Shown here: in pieces, positions 1 through 7,678 of the stretch
Position numbering within the stretch: position 1 is the first letter of the stretch
How the letters are laid out: each line of letters starts with the position of its first letter
Assembly: GCA_017539385.1 (NCBI GenBank)
Contig: JAFYHC010000042.1
Span: forward strand, 1 to 41,253
Length of the DNA: 41,253 nt
Reading direction: 5' to 3'
Origin: Solobacterium sp.
GTDB taxonomy: Bacteria > Bacillota_I > Bacilli_A > Erysipelotrichales > Erysipelotrichaceae
The notes under the pieces: model-generated
Seen by the model: only the letters and a program-made list of their open reading frames with translations
Database searches by the model: none
What the model was told of the DNA's origin: nothing
Translations under genes and position numbers: made by a program

Positions 1-992
1 ATCGTTTCAACAAAGCACAGCAGGATGCCTTTCTTCCTTATGTGGAACGCGGAAGTATTACGCTGATCGGTGCAACAACAGAGAATCCTTCCTTTGAGAT
101 CAATTCCGCTCTGCTCTCCCGCTGCAAGGTATTTGTACTGGAAGCACTGACGGCACAGGATATCTCCGGTCTTCTGAAACGGGCCATTAAAGATGAAAGA
201 GGCTTTGGCAATATGGAGGTTGAGATCGAAGATGATCTGCTGGATCTGATTGCCAATTATGCCAATGGGGATGCACGGACAGCATTGAATACGCTGGAAC
301 TTGCCGTATTGAACGGGGAAGGCGACAGTGTGCACTCACGGGTCACCCGTGATGTCATCGAACAGTGCATCAGCCGCAAATCCCTGCTGTATGACAAGAA
401 TGGGGAAGAGCATTACAATCTCATCAGTGCCCTGCATAAGTCCATGCGCAACAGTGATGCGGATGCGGCTGTTTACTGGCTGGCACGCATGCTGGAAGCC
501 GGGGAAGATCCTCTGTATGTCGCAAGACGTGTTGTGCGCTTTGCTTCTGAAGATGTCGGCATGGCCGATTCCCGTGCCCTGGAAGTCGCTGTGGCAGCGT
601 ATCAGGCATGTCATTTTATCGGTATGCCGGAGTGCTCCGTCCATCTGACGCACGCGGTCGTATTCTGTTCGCTGGCACCGAAGTCCAATGCCCTGGAAGT
701 TGCCTATATGAGCGCAGCCGAAGATGCACGAACGATGCTGGATGAACCGGTTCCCCTGCATATCCGCAATGCACCGACTTCATTAATGAAAGACCTTGGC
801 TATGGCAAAGGCTACATCTATGCCCATGATACCGAGGAAAAGCTCAGTGCCATGCAGTGTCTTCCGGATTCCCTCAAAGACAAGAAGTACTACAATCCTA
901 CCGATCAGGGTGTCGAAAGACGCGTCAGGGAGCGCAAAGAACAGATCGAGGCATGGAAAGCAAGAAAGCGTGCTGAAGAAAATCATGATTAA
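1..992 (+). CDS. rarA: Replication-associated recombination protein A (RarA/MgsA), 3' part
   Basis: The frame is open from base 3 and enters from outside the window, so this is the C-terminal two thirds of an AAA+ ATPase of the RarA/MgsA/WRNIP1 family. The first visible residues RFNKAQQDAF, followed by ITLIGATTENPSFE, match the Walker B-to-sensor 1 part of the family, and SALLSRCKVF follows. The rest contains the lid and the C-terminal helical tetramerisation domain (a GEDPLYVARR motif near the middle and a KYYNPTDQG motif near the end). RarA acts at stalled replication forks. The GTG at 42 is internal, not a start. A hairpin terminator follows within ten bases of the stop. Confidence 0.95.
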   Translation, partial: RFNKAQQDAFLPYVERGSITLIGATTENPSFEINSALLSRCKVFVLEALTAQDISGLLKRAIKDERGFGNMEVEIEDDLLDLIANYANGDARTALNTLELAVLNGEGDSVHSRVTRDVIEQCISRKSLLYDKNGEEHYNLISALHKSMRNSDADAAVYWLARMLEAGEDPLYVARRVVRFASEDVGMADSRALEVAVAAYQACHFIGMPECSVHLTHAVVFCSLAPKSNALEVAYMSAAEDARTMLDEPVPLHIRNAPTSLMKDLGYGKGYIYAHDTEEKLSAMQCLPDSLKDKKYYNPTDQGVERRVRERKEQIEAWKARKRAEENHD

Positions 993-999
993 GCAAAAG

Positions 1000-1029
1000 A
1001 AGTATGCCAGCACATGACATACTTTTTTT
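1000..1029. terminator. Rho-independent terminator between convergent rarA and the Gx-transporter gene
   Basis: Arms AAGTATG (1000-1006) and CATACTT (1018-1024) are followed by a T run on the plus strand. On the minus strand the same hairpin is followed by TTCTTTTG, so it can probably end both transcripts. Confidence 0.8.
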
Positions 1030-1036
1030 GGATCAT

Positions 1037-1543
1037 TCAGATATGCAGCACCGGTTTCAGATGCTTTGCGGCAAGGGATGCGATCATGCCGGTAGCCAGT
1101 CCTGCAGCGATCGACGCCAGCACATAGTATGGCAGAGTGGCTGCCATGGCTGCCTGACGGTACAGGAAACAGACGGCCAGTACCTGACCAAGGGAATGAC
1201 TGACCGCGCTTAGAATGGACAGAAACAGCAGGGAATGCCTTTCTGTCCGCAGGATCAGGATGCACAATACCGATAACGATACGCCTGCAAGCGAGATCCA
1301 GAAGGCACTGCCGAACAATGTCCCCTGCAATAGAGGCGATGTGATGACACGGATGGCACTGACGATGCAGAAGCCGCGTTTGCCATACAGCAGCAATCCT
1401 ATAAGAGAAGCAATATTGGCAAGACCGATGCGCATATTCAGAAACAGCGGTCCGATATAGACAGACTCCAGAATATTGCACAGGATCGCCGCCGCACTTA
1501 ACATACCCAATACAGTCCATCTTCGGATCTCATTGTGCCTCAT
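1037..1543 (-). CDS. Gx transporter family membrane protein (heptaprenyl diphosphate synthase component I-like)
   Basis: This 168-residue, almost wholly hydrophobic protein has about five predicted membrane segments. It contains NMRIGLANIASL and LLQGTLFGSAFW, typical of the Hpre_diP_synt_I/Gx transporter family. The family name is historical: the proteins look like S-components of ECF-type transporters, and their substrate is not settled. A GGGGGAG ribosome binding site lies seven bases before the ATG. The gene overlaps the preceding NusG_II gene by 14 bases, so the two are translationally coupled. In many Firmicutes this pair sits beside an ApbE flavin transferase or Rnf genes. None is present here. 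Confidence 0.8.
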   Translation of the reverse strand: MRHNEIRRWTVLGMLSAAAILCNILESVYIGPLFLNMRIGLANIASLIGLLLYGKRGFCIVSAIRVITSPLLQGTLFGSAFWISLAGVSLSVLCILILRTERHSLLFLSILSAVSHSLGQVLAVCFLYRQAAMAATLPYYVLASIAAGLATGMIASLAAKHLKPVLHI

Positions 1544-1889
1544 AGGTATACTCCCCCATCCGGATCACAATGTCATTGGGCAGACAGGTGATCACGATCA
1601 TGTCCTCCGCAGATGCCCAGCCGGTATGCGCACAGATATGATTCGGACATTGTTCATGGATGACATGCCAGCGTCCGTCTTTCACTTCCACATCCAGCCC
1701 GCCGCAGTCCCCATCGATATGATAGACGGCATCTTCATCCGGAGAGAATTCCAGCACTGTCTTTCCATCATGGATCACATCAACGCGGACATGCTCTTTC
1801 GGCCGCTTCAGCCAAAGGATCCATGCCAGACAGATCAGGATCAGTCCCGCAATGCACAGGAGTTCTTTTTTCTGCAGTGTCTTTTTCAT
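1530..1889 (-). CDS. NusG domain II-containing membrane-anchored protein
   Basis: This 119-residue protein has one N-terminal membrane anchor (residues 10-27) followed by an extracytoplasmic NusG_II-type beta domain. A conserved cysteine pair lies in EQCPNHICAHTGW (Cys81, Cys86), and Cys102 follows. Despite the domain name it is not the transcription factor NusG: it lacks the NGN and KOW parts and is exported. I chose the ATG at 1889 because it overlaps the MATE stop as ATGA; a longer frame would run into the MATE gene. Its role is unknown. Its usual partner is the Gx membrane protein, as here. The cysteines suggest a redox or cofactor-binding function, which is inference. Confidence 0.8.
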   Translation of the reverse strand: MKKTLQKKELLCIAGLILICLAWILWLKRPKEHVRVDVIHDGKTVLEFSPDEDAVYHIDGDCGGLDVEVKDGRWHVIHEQCPNHICAHTGWASAEDMIVITCLPNDIVIRMGEYTYEAQ

Positions 1890-3262
1890 CCGTTCACCAG
1901 TTTTGTCAGATCTCTGGCCCATTTATATGTCTTTACACGCCGCATGCCCAGCAAAAGACGCACCAATTGCTCCAGCTGCGTGATCAATAATACCAGAGCA
2001 ATATCCTTCATATGGAACACTGTCACGCAAAGGAATGCACACGGCAGACCGACCAGCCATTCCAGTCCCGAATCCAGAAACTGCAGGATCTTTGCATCTC
2101 CGCCAGAGCGCAGAATGGAGAAGATCTGGAAATTATACAGGCGCATCGATGCCTTGACGGCAAAGACACGCACGATGGCAACTGCCAGGGTTTCCGCCGT
2201 TGGATTTTTCAAGCCGAACAAAGAGACCAGCGGACGGGCAAACAATACCAGAAACAGCACCAGGATGCAGGACAGCACAAAGGCAAGTCCGATATGGTAG
2301 TCGCATTCCTGCTTTGCCTTGTCGATATGTCCCTTGCCCAGTTCACTTCCCAGCAGGATCTGAACAGAATTGCCGTACCCATAAATCACAAATGTCATCA
2401 GGTTAAAAATCTGGTTGCCGACATAGTAGGCATCCATTGCCTCTTTGCCCAGCATGCCGAATGCCTTGATAAACAGGGTCTGGCCAAGTCCGAACGTCGA
2501 TTCATTCACAATGAGCGGATAAATGCGGGCTGCGATCGGACGCAGGAATTCCCGGTCGAAGGCAAACATCTCATGCAGAGGACCGACGAAAGGCTGATGG
2601 GACAGGATGGCATAGCTGACAAGAACGATGCAGGAAAGCATCTGGGCAATGATCGTACCAAGGGCAGCACCCCGTACGCCCATTTCCGGAAACGGACCGA
2701 TGCCGAAGATCAGCAGCCAGTTGAACAGAATATTCGTACAGGTCGTCAATATGGAAGCACGCAGGGAAATCTGCGGCTGCTTGGTGCTGCGGAACATATT
2801 GGAAAAGCAGAAATTCACGCCGTTGATCAGCAGAGAGAAACGGGAAATGCTCAGATACAGCAGGCCGTTTGCGACGACTTCCGGATCATTCATATAGAAA
2901 CTCAGGATCTGCCGTCCAAATACCGTCGCAAGGATCCACCACAGGATGCCATTGCCCAGTACAAGCACCAGTCCAAGGCCGGTGCACCGCTTCATATTGC
3001 GGGCATCATCTGCGCCGAAAAACTGCGAGGCAAACATACTGACGCCGCCCACGACGCCATAGTTGATCATGGCAGCCAGCGTGTCGATCTGGGCTGCTGT
3101 TCCGACCGCCGATACCATGCCGATCCACGATACCATCAATGTATCGATCATCGACTGGCCGCTCATCAATGCACTCTGCAGCGCCAGCGGGACAGCGATC
3201 CGGGCCGTTTCTTTATAGAAGCCCGCAGGTCCGATATACTTTTTCTTCCAGTCTGTATTCAT
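1886..3262 (-). CDS. MATE family efflux transporter
   Basis: This 458-residue protein has the twelve-helix layout of the MATE/NorM-DinF superfamily. The N-terminal half contains PLALQSALMSGQSMIDT and GVSMFASQFFGA, and the second half repeats the pattern. MATE proteins export cationic drugs and toxic metabolites using sodium or proton gradients; the substrate cannot be told from sequence. I chose ATG 3262 (MNTDWKKK), which has AAAGGA nine bases upstream. The in-frame start 54 bases earlier would lie inside aroC. It starts 13 bases after the aroC stop and overlaps the NusG_II gene by four bases, so it is part of one operon. Confidence 0.92.
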   Translation of the reverse strand: MNTDWKKKYIGPAGFYKETARIAVPLALQSALMSGQSMIDTLMVSWIGMVSAVGTAAQIDTLAAMINYGVVGGVSMFASQFFGADDARNMKRCTGLGLVLVLGNGILWWILATVFGRQILSFYMNDPEVVANGLLYLSISRFSLLINGVNFCFSNMFRSTKQPQISLRASILTTCTNILFNWLLIFGIGPFPEMGVRGAALGTIIAQMLSCIVLVSYAILSHQPFVGPLHEMFAFDREFLRPIAARIYPLIVNESTFGLGQTLFIKAFGMLGKEAMDAYYVGNQIFNLMTFVIYGYGNSVQILLGSELGKGHIDKAKQECDYHIGLAFVLSCILVLFLVLFARPLVSLFGLKNPTAETLAVAIVRVFAVKASMRLYNFQIFSILRSGGDAKILQFLDSGLEWLVGLPCAFLCVTVFHMKDIALVLLITQLEQLVRLLLGMRRVKTYKWARDLTKLVNG

Positions 3263-3275
3263 GCGCGTATGTCCT

Positions 3276-4376
3276 TTATGGTTCCGGCACAAAGGAATCT
3301 CTTCCTTCTGCCTCAAGAAGTGTATCAGCGATCACCAGTGCTGTCATTGCGTCAATGACCGGACAGGCACGATGTACGATGCATGGATCATGTCTTCCTT
3401 CGATCGTCAGAGCCGTATCACGCAGGGAATCCATGTGAACGCTCTTCTGCACGATGCCGATCGACGGTGTCGGACGCAGTACGGTACGGAACAGGATGGG
3501 CATGCCGTTGGAGATGCCGCCGTTGATTCCGCCGCTGTTGTTGGTCTCGGTGCAGATCTTTCCATCCCGCACGATGAAAGGATCATTGGCTTCGGAGCCG
3601 GTCATATCGGCCAGGGCAAACCCAGCGCCAAATTCGATTCCCTTGACAGCAGGAACAGAGAATACCGCATGGGCAAGACGGCTTTCCAGGGAATCAAACA
3701 AGGGTTCCCCATAGCCGGCATCCAGCCCATAGATCACTGTTTCAACGATGCCGCCGACGGAATCCATCTGCGAAGCCGCTTCCAGGATGCGCTGCTGCAT
3801 CTGCATACCGGCATAGTCGGATAATACCGGGAAGGTCTTATCCGCAAGGATCTGCAATTGTTCGTCAAGACGGTCTTCTTTGAACGGTTCATCTTCGATT
3901 TTGCCGATGCGGCGAATATGCGTACCGATGCGGATGCCTTTTTCTTTCAGCATTTCTTCGGCAATTGCACCTGCGGCAGTGAGCACAGCTGTCAGTCTGC
4001 CGCTGAAATGACCGCCGCCGGAGCGGTCTTCATAGCCTTTGTAGCGGACATGTCCGGAATAGTCGGCGTGGGAAGGACGTGGTACATCCTGCAGGGCATC
4101 GTAGTCTTTGCGGCGCACATTGGTATTGCGTATTGCAAAAGCAAGCGGTGTACCGGTCGTTCTGCCGTTATATACGCCCGAAAGGATCTCCGGGATATCT
4201 GCTTCTTTGCGCGGTGTGGAAATGCCGCCGGACGCTCTGCGGCGGGTCATTTGTCTGCCGATCGCATCCATGTCGATCACGATGCCGGAAGGAAGTCCAT
4301 CCAGAACACCCCCGATCGCGGGTCCGTGGGATTCCCCAAATACGGTCAGCCGCAGCATTTTTCCGAATGTATCCAT
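3276..4376 (-). CDS. aroC: Chorismate synthase
   Basis: This 366-residue enzyme catalyses the last shikimate step, EPSP to chorismate, with reduced FMN. The first signature GESHGPAIGGVLDGLPSG (residues 14-31) carries the catalytic His17. MTRRRASGG and DRSGGGHFSGRLTA are also intact, and EFGAGF and NNSGGINGGISNG follow, as expected for active AroC. Length is normal. AAGGAGG lies a few bases before the ATG. It heads the aroC-MATE-NusG_II-Gx run; no other aromatic amino acid gene is next to it. Its start lies 27 bases from that of the divergent membrane protein gene, so the promoters must overlap. Confidence 0.97.
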   Translation of the reverse strand: MDTFGKMLRLTVFGESHGPAIGGVLDGLPSGIVIDMDAIGRQMTRRRASGGISTPRKEADIPEILSGVYNGRTTGTPLAFAIRNTNVRRKDYDALQDVPRPSHADYSGHVRYKGYEDRSGGGHFSGRLTAVLTAAGAIAEEMLKEKGIRIGTHIRRIGKIEDEPFKEDRLDEQLQILADKTFPVLSDYAGMQMQQRILEAASQMDSVGGIVETVIYGLDAGYGEPLFDSLESRLAHAVFSVPAVKGIEFGAGFALADMTGSEANDPFIVRDGKICTETNNSGGINGGISNGMPILFRTVLRPTPSIGIVQKSVHMDSLRDTALTIEGRHDPCIVHRACPVIDAMTALVIADTLLEAEGRDSFVPEP

Positions 4377-4388
4377 ACAGCCTCCTTA

Positions 4389-4404
4389 TGGTATACTGCC
4401 CGTA
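4389..4404 (+). promoter_or_regulatory. Extended -10 promoter placing the transcript start on the ATG (leaderless)
   Basis: TG-G-TATACT occupies 4389-4397. The usual start point, seven bases after the last T, is 4404, which is the A of the ATG. No ribosome binding site precedes the ATG; the CCTCCTT there is the binding site of divergent aroC read on the wrong strand. No convincing -35 is seen. Confidence 0.6.
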
Positions 4405-4880
4405 TGAAACATATGACATTCCGGCAGTTCTTCGGTTATTGTATCATTCCCTGCTGTCTATTTCTCCCACTTTTGCTCATGCCGTCGATCATGGATAATT
4501 ATTCCGGCTTTCTGGCCGCGTTTAAATGGCCTGGAAGAGCGTTTGGCAGTGTCATCCTGGGATGGATCTATTATCTGCTGATGCCGCACTGTACGCAAAA
4601 AGAACGCGTTCTTGCGGCAGTGCTGTTTCTTGCTTCGGTCTGGATCCCCTATCGGGAAGGAACCATATGGGCAAACCTGCATCTTTGTGCATCATATGCC
4701 TCTTTTCTCTGGATCAATTTCTGCTGGTACCGCCTGTACCAGTACGATCTGCGCATGCGCAATGCATATATCGTGATTCTGGTGATCTGCGGGGCATTGT
4801 GTCTGTCTGCGTCATCGATCTCTGGCCCGGCGGAATTCCTGTTCATGTCATTTATGAGCATCACTTTGACCATGCAGTAA
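4404..4880 (+). CDS. Small integral membrane protein, unknown function
   Basis: This 158-residue protein is dominated by four or five hydrophobic stretches separated by short polar loops (KWPGRAFG, CTQKERVL, YREGTIW). It is rich in Trp, Tyr and Cys, and I recognise no family. The ATG at 4404 is favoured because the frame upstream lies inside aroC antisense and because a good extended -10 element ends seven bases before it. There is no Shine-Dalgarno sequence, so translation is predicted to be leaderless. It is convergent with the metallophosphoesterase gene, with nine bases between their stops. Confidence 0.65.
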   Translation: MKHMTFRQFFGYCIIPCCLFLPLLLMPSIMDNYSGFLAAFKWPGRAFGSVILGWIYYLLMPHCTQKERVLAAVLFLASVWIPYREGTIWANLHLCASYASFLWINFCWYRLYQYDLRMRNAYIVILVICGALCLSASSISGPAEFLFMSFMSITLTMQ

Positions 4881-4909
4881 AAAAATGGCTTACAGTTTCA
4901 TAAGCCATT
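4879..4909 (-). terminator. Terminator overlapping the stop codon of the metallophosphoesterase gene
   Basis: On the minus strand AATGGCTTA (4909-4901) pairs with TAAGCCATT (4892-4884), followed by a T run. The TAA stop (4892-4890) is the first three bases of the right arm, so the hairpin includes the last codons. Confidence 0.85.
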
Positions 4910-5417
4910 CGATCAGTTTATCCAGCCATCCTTTTTTGCGCGGTGTGCCATATGTCTTCGTCTTTACTGACACCATATCTCCGTCGATCGTCACCAGCAT
5001 ATAGCTGGGATCGGTCAGGTCACGATTATGCCGCAATGATCCCGGATTCAGCAGGCGCACGCCTTCTTCCATCGTATCGGAAACCTGGTGCACATGGCCG
5101 AAGAAGACCAGATCGCACCCAAGGTCCTTCGCCCGTTTCGCCATTGGTTTGTAATGGAAATAGGATAGGAAGTCCATATGTCCATGGCATACATAGATCT
5201 TATGGCCGTCCGCTTCGATTACACGGTTGTACGGTACGGAATTCCCATACAGGAAGTCATTATTTCCCAGAACGCAGATCCACCCTTCCATGTCCTCAAT
5301 TGCCAGCTCACTGTCCCCGCAGTGAACAAACATGTCATAATCCGCATACATTTCCCGCAGTTTTCGTAACGGTTCTCTTTCCCCGTGGCTGTCACTTGCC
5401 AGTACGATCTTTACCAT
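4890..5417 (-). CDS. YfcE/MJ0936-type metallophosphoesterase
   Basis: This 175-residue phosphodiesterase belongs to the calcineurin-like YfcE family. Metal ligands are visible in order: DSHG (Asp9, His11), HCGDSE, LGNND, CHGH and GHVHQ. LNPGS near the C-terminus is typical of the family. Members hydrolyse phosphodiesters with Mn or Ni; the natural substrate is generally unknown. I chose the ATG at 5417, which begins directly with the MVKIVLASDSHG strand. The longer frame from 5456 has no ribosome binding site and begins against the terminator of the preceding gene. The extended -10 CATAAT ends seven bases before ATG 5417, so a leaderless mRNA is predicted. Confidence 0.9.
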   Translation of the reverse strand: MVKIVLASDSHGEREPLRKLREMYADYDMFVHCGDSELAIEDMEGWICVLGNNDFLYGNSVPYNRVIEADGHKIYVCHGHMDFLSYFHYKPMAKRAKDLGCDLVFFGHVHQVSDTMEEGVRLLNPGSLRHNRDLTDPSYMLVTIDGDMVSVKTKTYGTPRKKGWLDKLIEWLMKL

Positions 5418-5432
5418 GTCTGCATTATGGCA
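5417..5432 (-). promoter_or_regulatory. Extended -10 promoter, predicted leaderless start
   Basis: On the minus strand TG-C-CATAAT runs from 5432 to 5424. Six bases follow and then the ATG, so the expected start point is the A of the ATG. It lies just downstream of a terminator (5458-5490), which supports an independent promoter. Confidence 0.6.
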
Positions 5433-5457
5433 GATGCCTTCTGCTTCCGCAAGCATA

Positions 5458-5490
5458 CAAAAAGGATACAGCCCAAAGCCGTATCCTCTT
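5458..5490 (-). terminator. Terminator of the Lys/Ala-tailed protein gene
   Basis: On the minus strand GGATACGGC (5486-5478) pairs with GCTGTATCC (5472-5464, one G-U wobble), followed by TTTTTG. Confidence 0.85.
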
Positions 5491-5504
5491 CGTTGGTATA
5501 ATGC

Positions 5505-5981
5505 TTACTGTACGTCGAAGTACTTTCTGCGCTCCGGAGAGAGGTTGTCGCAATAGTAGCGGACTGTCAGAGTGCTGGACACTCTGTTCTCTTCTGCCGG
5601 TTCAACGATGAAGCGGTCACCTTCCAGCATGCAGTTCAGGATACCCTGGCAGCAGTTAGCCATGTTATCAACGCCTGCTTCAACTTCTGTCAGAAGATCA
5701 CCTGCATTGATCTCGATGTAGAGATAATCCATTGCATGTGCTTCACCCTTCTTCCAGTTGATGACATCTTCATAATGCTTCACTGTCTGCTTGAAGACTT
5801 CCGGCTTTTCTTCCTTTACCGTTTCCTTCTTCGCAGCAGTCTTCTTAGCAGCCGGCTTCTTTTCTGCAGCTGCTTTTGTAGTCTTCTTCGCGGCAGTCTT
5901 CTTCTCTGCCGGTTTTGCTGTCTCTGTTACTGTTACTTTTTCTTCGGCCGCTTCGACCGGTGTTGCTTTTTTTCTTGGCAT
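5505..5981 (-). CDS. Protein with histone H1-like Lys/Ala-rich tail and unknown C-terminal domain
   Basis: This 158-residue protein has two parts. Residues 1-65 are a low-complexity tail made of KKTAAKK, AAAEKKPAAKK and similar blocks, like the tails of bacterial histone H1-like or HU-tail proteins. Residues 66-158 form a compact, mildly acidic domain with WKKGEAHAMDYLYIEINAG, ANCCQGILNCML and SSTLTVRYYCDNLSPERRKYF; I do not recognise it. It lacks the HU fold motif, so it is not HU. The tail could bind nucleic acid, but that is inference. AGGAG lies about nine bases before the ATG. It is a single-gene unit with its own promoter and terminator. Confidence 0.8.
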   Translation of the reverse strand: MPRKKATPVEAAEEKVTVTETAKPAEKKTAAKKTTKAAAEKKPAAKKTAAKKETVKEEKPEVFKQTVKHYEDVINWKKGEAHAMDYLYIEINAGDLLTEVEAGVDNMANCCQGILNCMLEGDRFIVEPAEENRVSSTLTVRYYCDNLSPERRKYFDVQ

Positions 5982-6026
5982 ATAACTATACTCCTATACT
6001 CCTTTTGGTTTCTTTCAGCCGCGTGT

Positions 6027-6035
6027 ATTATACCA
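6027..6035 (-). promoter_or_regulatory. Extended -10 promoter of the Lys/Ala-tailed protein gene
   Basis: Minus-strand TGGTATAAT (6035-6027) is a consensus extended -10. The predicted start is near 6020, giving a leader of about 39 bases. The -35 region is poor. Confidence 0.7.
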
Positions 6036-6126
6036 TTAAAACCGCTTAAATAAAGCACTTTTTGCTCTATTTGCCTTTATTCAAGCGCTTACAGATGGAA
6101 TTTTACTCAAACTTTTGATTTGAACA

Positions 6127-6150
6127 TGCTACACTATGTACACGAAGGAC
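6127..6150 (+). promoter_or_regulatory. Promoter and ribosome binding site of the NAD(P)HX repair gene
   Basis: TG-C-TACACT (6127-6135) is an extended -10 with predicted start at 6142. GAAGGAC (6144-6150) lies seven bases before the ATG at 6158, so the leader would be only about 16 bases. Confidence 0.55.
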
Positions 6151-6157
6151 GATTACC

Positions 6158-7621
6158 ATGATCATACATACAGACGGAATGAAACAGATCGAAGCGAACT
6201 CCGGACGCTCCGTTGAAGAATTGATGGAGGAAGCCGGCAAAGCTGTCGCAAAGGCAATAGAAGCGCATACGGAGCCCGGTGCACGTGTTCTTTTCCTGTG
6301 TGGAAAAGGCAATAACGGCGGTGACGCATTCGTGGCAGGACGCCTTCTGCAGCAGCGGGAAGCCGTCTTTATGCTGTGTGAGGGAAAGCCGAATACACCT
6401 GCTGCATTGCAGGCATATGAAGCAGCGAAGCATATTCCTTCCCTTTCCACCCGGTCCCTGTCCCGTAAGATCCATTCCTTTGATGTGATCGTGGATGCCG
6501 TCTATGGATTTGGCTACCATGGTGCGTTGAAAGAACCGGTGGAAAAGCTGTTCCGCATTGTCAATAAGAGCGGTGTGCGTGTCTTCAGCATCGATATCAA
6601 CAGCGGATGCGAAGCAGACAGCGGCTATTGCGATCCGGATGCACTGCATTCTGATATCACATTTGCATTAGACTGTTATAAGCCGTTCCACATGATGCGC
6701 AAGGATCATAAGATGTTTGACTCCTGTGAGTTACTGGATCTCCATCTGCCTCATCCGGCATATAGTCCATATGCGGAAATGAACGAAGAACTGTTCTTTG
6801 CGTCTTTCCCGCATAAAGAAGAAGATGCCTACAAAGGGACATTCGGTCAGATCCTGATTGCCTCAGGCAGTTATGGCATGGCAGGTGCATTAAGTCTGAA
6901 TATTCTTGGTGCCAAAACCGTCGGTGCTTCGTATATCCATGCGGCTGTGCCGAAGGAAATCTATCCCATCGCCGCCGCAAGACATATCACACCGGTATTC
7001 CATCCCTTCGACGAGGGCAATTACAGGGCCGTGCTGGAAGATCTCATGCCGTCCGTGCGTGCATCCGTCTTTGGCAGCGGTGCCGTCTATATGCCCCGCA
7101 AAAGCGACGTCATGGACATCCTGCTGCAGGAAAGCAAAGGACCCGTCGTCCTGGATGCGGAAGGCCTCAACCTGCTGCAGCACAATACGTATATCCTGCG
7201 CTTTGTCAAATGCCCGGTGATCCTTACCCCGCATATTCGTGAATTTGCCCGCCTCATCAACAAGCCGATCCACGCCGTCATGGACCACCGCATGCATTAT
7301 GCCGAAACCTTCGCCCGGGAAAACAATGTCATCCTGGTGCTGAAAGGACCTAATACAATCGTCGTTTCACCGGCAGGCGAATATTATATCAACCAGAGCG
7401 GAAACCAGGCCCTGGCACAGGCCGGCAGCGGCGACCTGCTTGCCGGTATCCTGGGCGGCATGCTTTCTCTGACATGTGATGTCTTTAAAGCCGTATGCAT
7501 GGCCGTATGGCTTCATGGCTTCCTTGCCGAAGAAGGCTGCAAAACCCACTCCATCCAGAATTTCCCGCTGGAAGAATACCCCCGCATCATGGACGAAGTA
7601 TTCCGGCGTCACGGCTTCTGA
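6158..7621 (+). CDS. nnrED: Bifunctional NAD(P)HX epimerase/dehydratase
   Basis: This 487-residue enzyme repairs hydrated NAD(P)H. The N-terminal YjeF epimerase domain (about 1-205) carries GKGNNGGDAFVAGRLL and DAVYGFG. The C-terminal ADP-dependent dehydratase domain (about 225-485) carries KGTFGQILIASGSYGMAGA, VLKGPNTIV and the catalytic AGSGDLLAGILGG. Length is normal for the fused form. Several usually strict positions differ: the expected DIPSG is DINSG, the GPGLG loop reads GSGAVY, and TPHPGE reads TPHIRE. The catalytic Asp of GSGD is kept, so it may be active with altered binding. It stands alone with its own promoter and terminator. Confidence 0.93.
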   Translation: MIIHTDGMKQIEANSGRSVEELMEEAGKAVAKAIEAHTEPGARVLFLCGKGNNGGDAFVAGRLLQQREAVFMLCEGKPNTPAALQAYEAAKHIPSLSTRSLSRKIHSFDVIVDAVYGFGYHGALKEPVEKLFRIVNKSGVRVFSIDINSGCEADSGYCDPDALHSDITFALDCYKPFHMMRKDHKMFDSCELLDLHLPHPAYSPYAEMNEELFFASFPHKEEDAYKGTFGQILIASGSYGMAGALSLNILGAKTVGASYIHAAVPKEIYPIAAARHITPVFHPFDEGNYRAVLEDLMPSVRASVFGSGAVYMPRKSDVMDILLQESKGPVVLDAEGLNLLQHNTYILRFVKCPVILTPHIREFARLINKPIHAVMDHRMHYAETFARENNVILVLKGPNTIVVSPAGEYYINQSGNQALAQAGSGDLLAGILGGMLSLTCDVFKAVCMAVWLHGFLAEEGCKTHSIQNFPLEEYPRIMDEVFRRHGF

Positions 7622-7630
7622 TAAAGCTTA

Positions 7631-7670
7631 AAAGGCATCTGCGAATCAAATTAAACGCAGATGCCTTTAT
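7631..7670. terminator. Bidirectional terminator
   Basis: Thirteen-base arms AAAGGCATCTGCG (7631-7643) and CGCAGATGCCTTT (7656-7668) are perfectly complementary, with a T run on the plus side and an A/T-rich tail on the other. It serves the convergent NAD(P)HX and GltD-like genes. Confidence 0.9.
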
Positions 7671-7678
7671 TGTGCTTC

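Noticed and set aside
1530..1889. Transcription factor NusG
   Set aside because: It lacks the NGN and KOW domains and has an N-terminal membrane anchor; only the NusG_II-type domain is shared.
2012..3358. Long open frame antisense to the MATE gene (about 448 codons)
   Set aside because: The MATE protein on the other strand has clear family motifs, and this frame has none and no ribosome binding site. Similar long antisense frames over hisF/hisA, hisD, hisG, nrdD and the GTPase gene were dropped for the same reason.
5505..5981. HU/DbpA-type nucleoid protein
   Set aside because: The C-terminal domain does not contain the HU signature or beta arms; only the tail is histone-like.
6080..6093. 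CcpA (cre) site upstream of the NAD(P)HX repair gene
   Set aside because: The sequence keeps the AAGCGCTT-like core but misses key outer positions of the cre consensus, and the gene is not a carbon-catabolite target.
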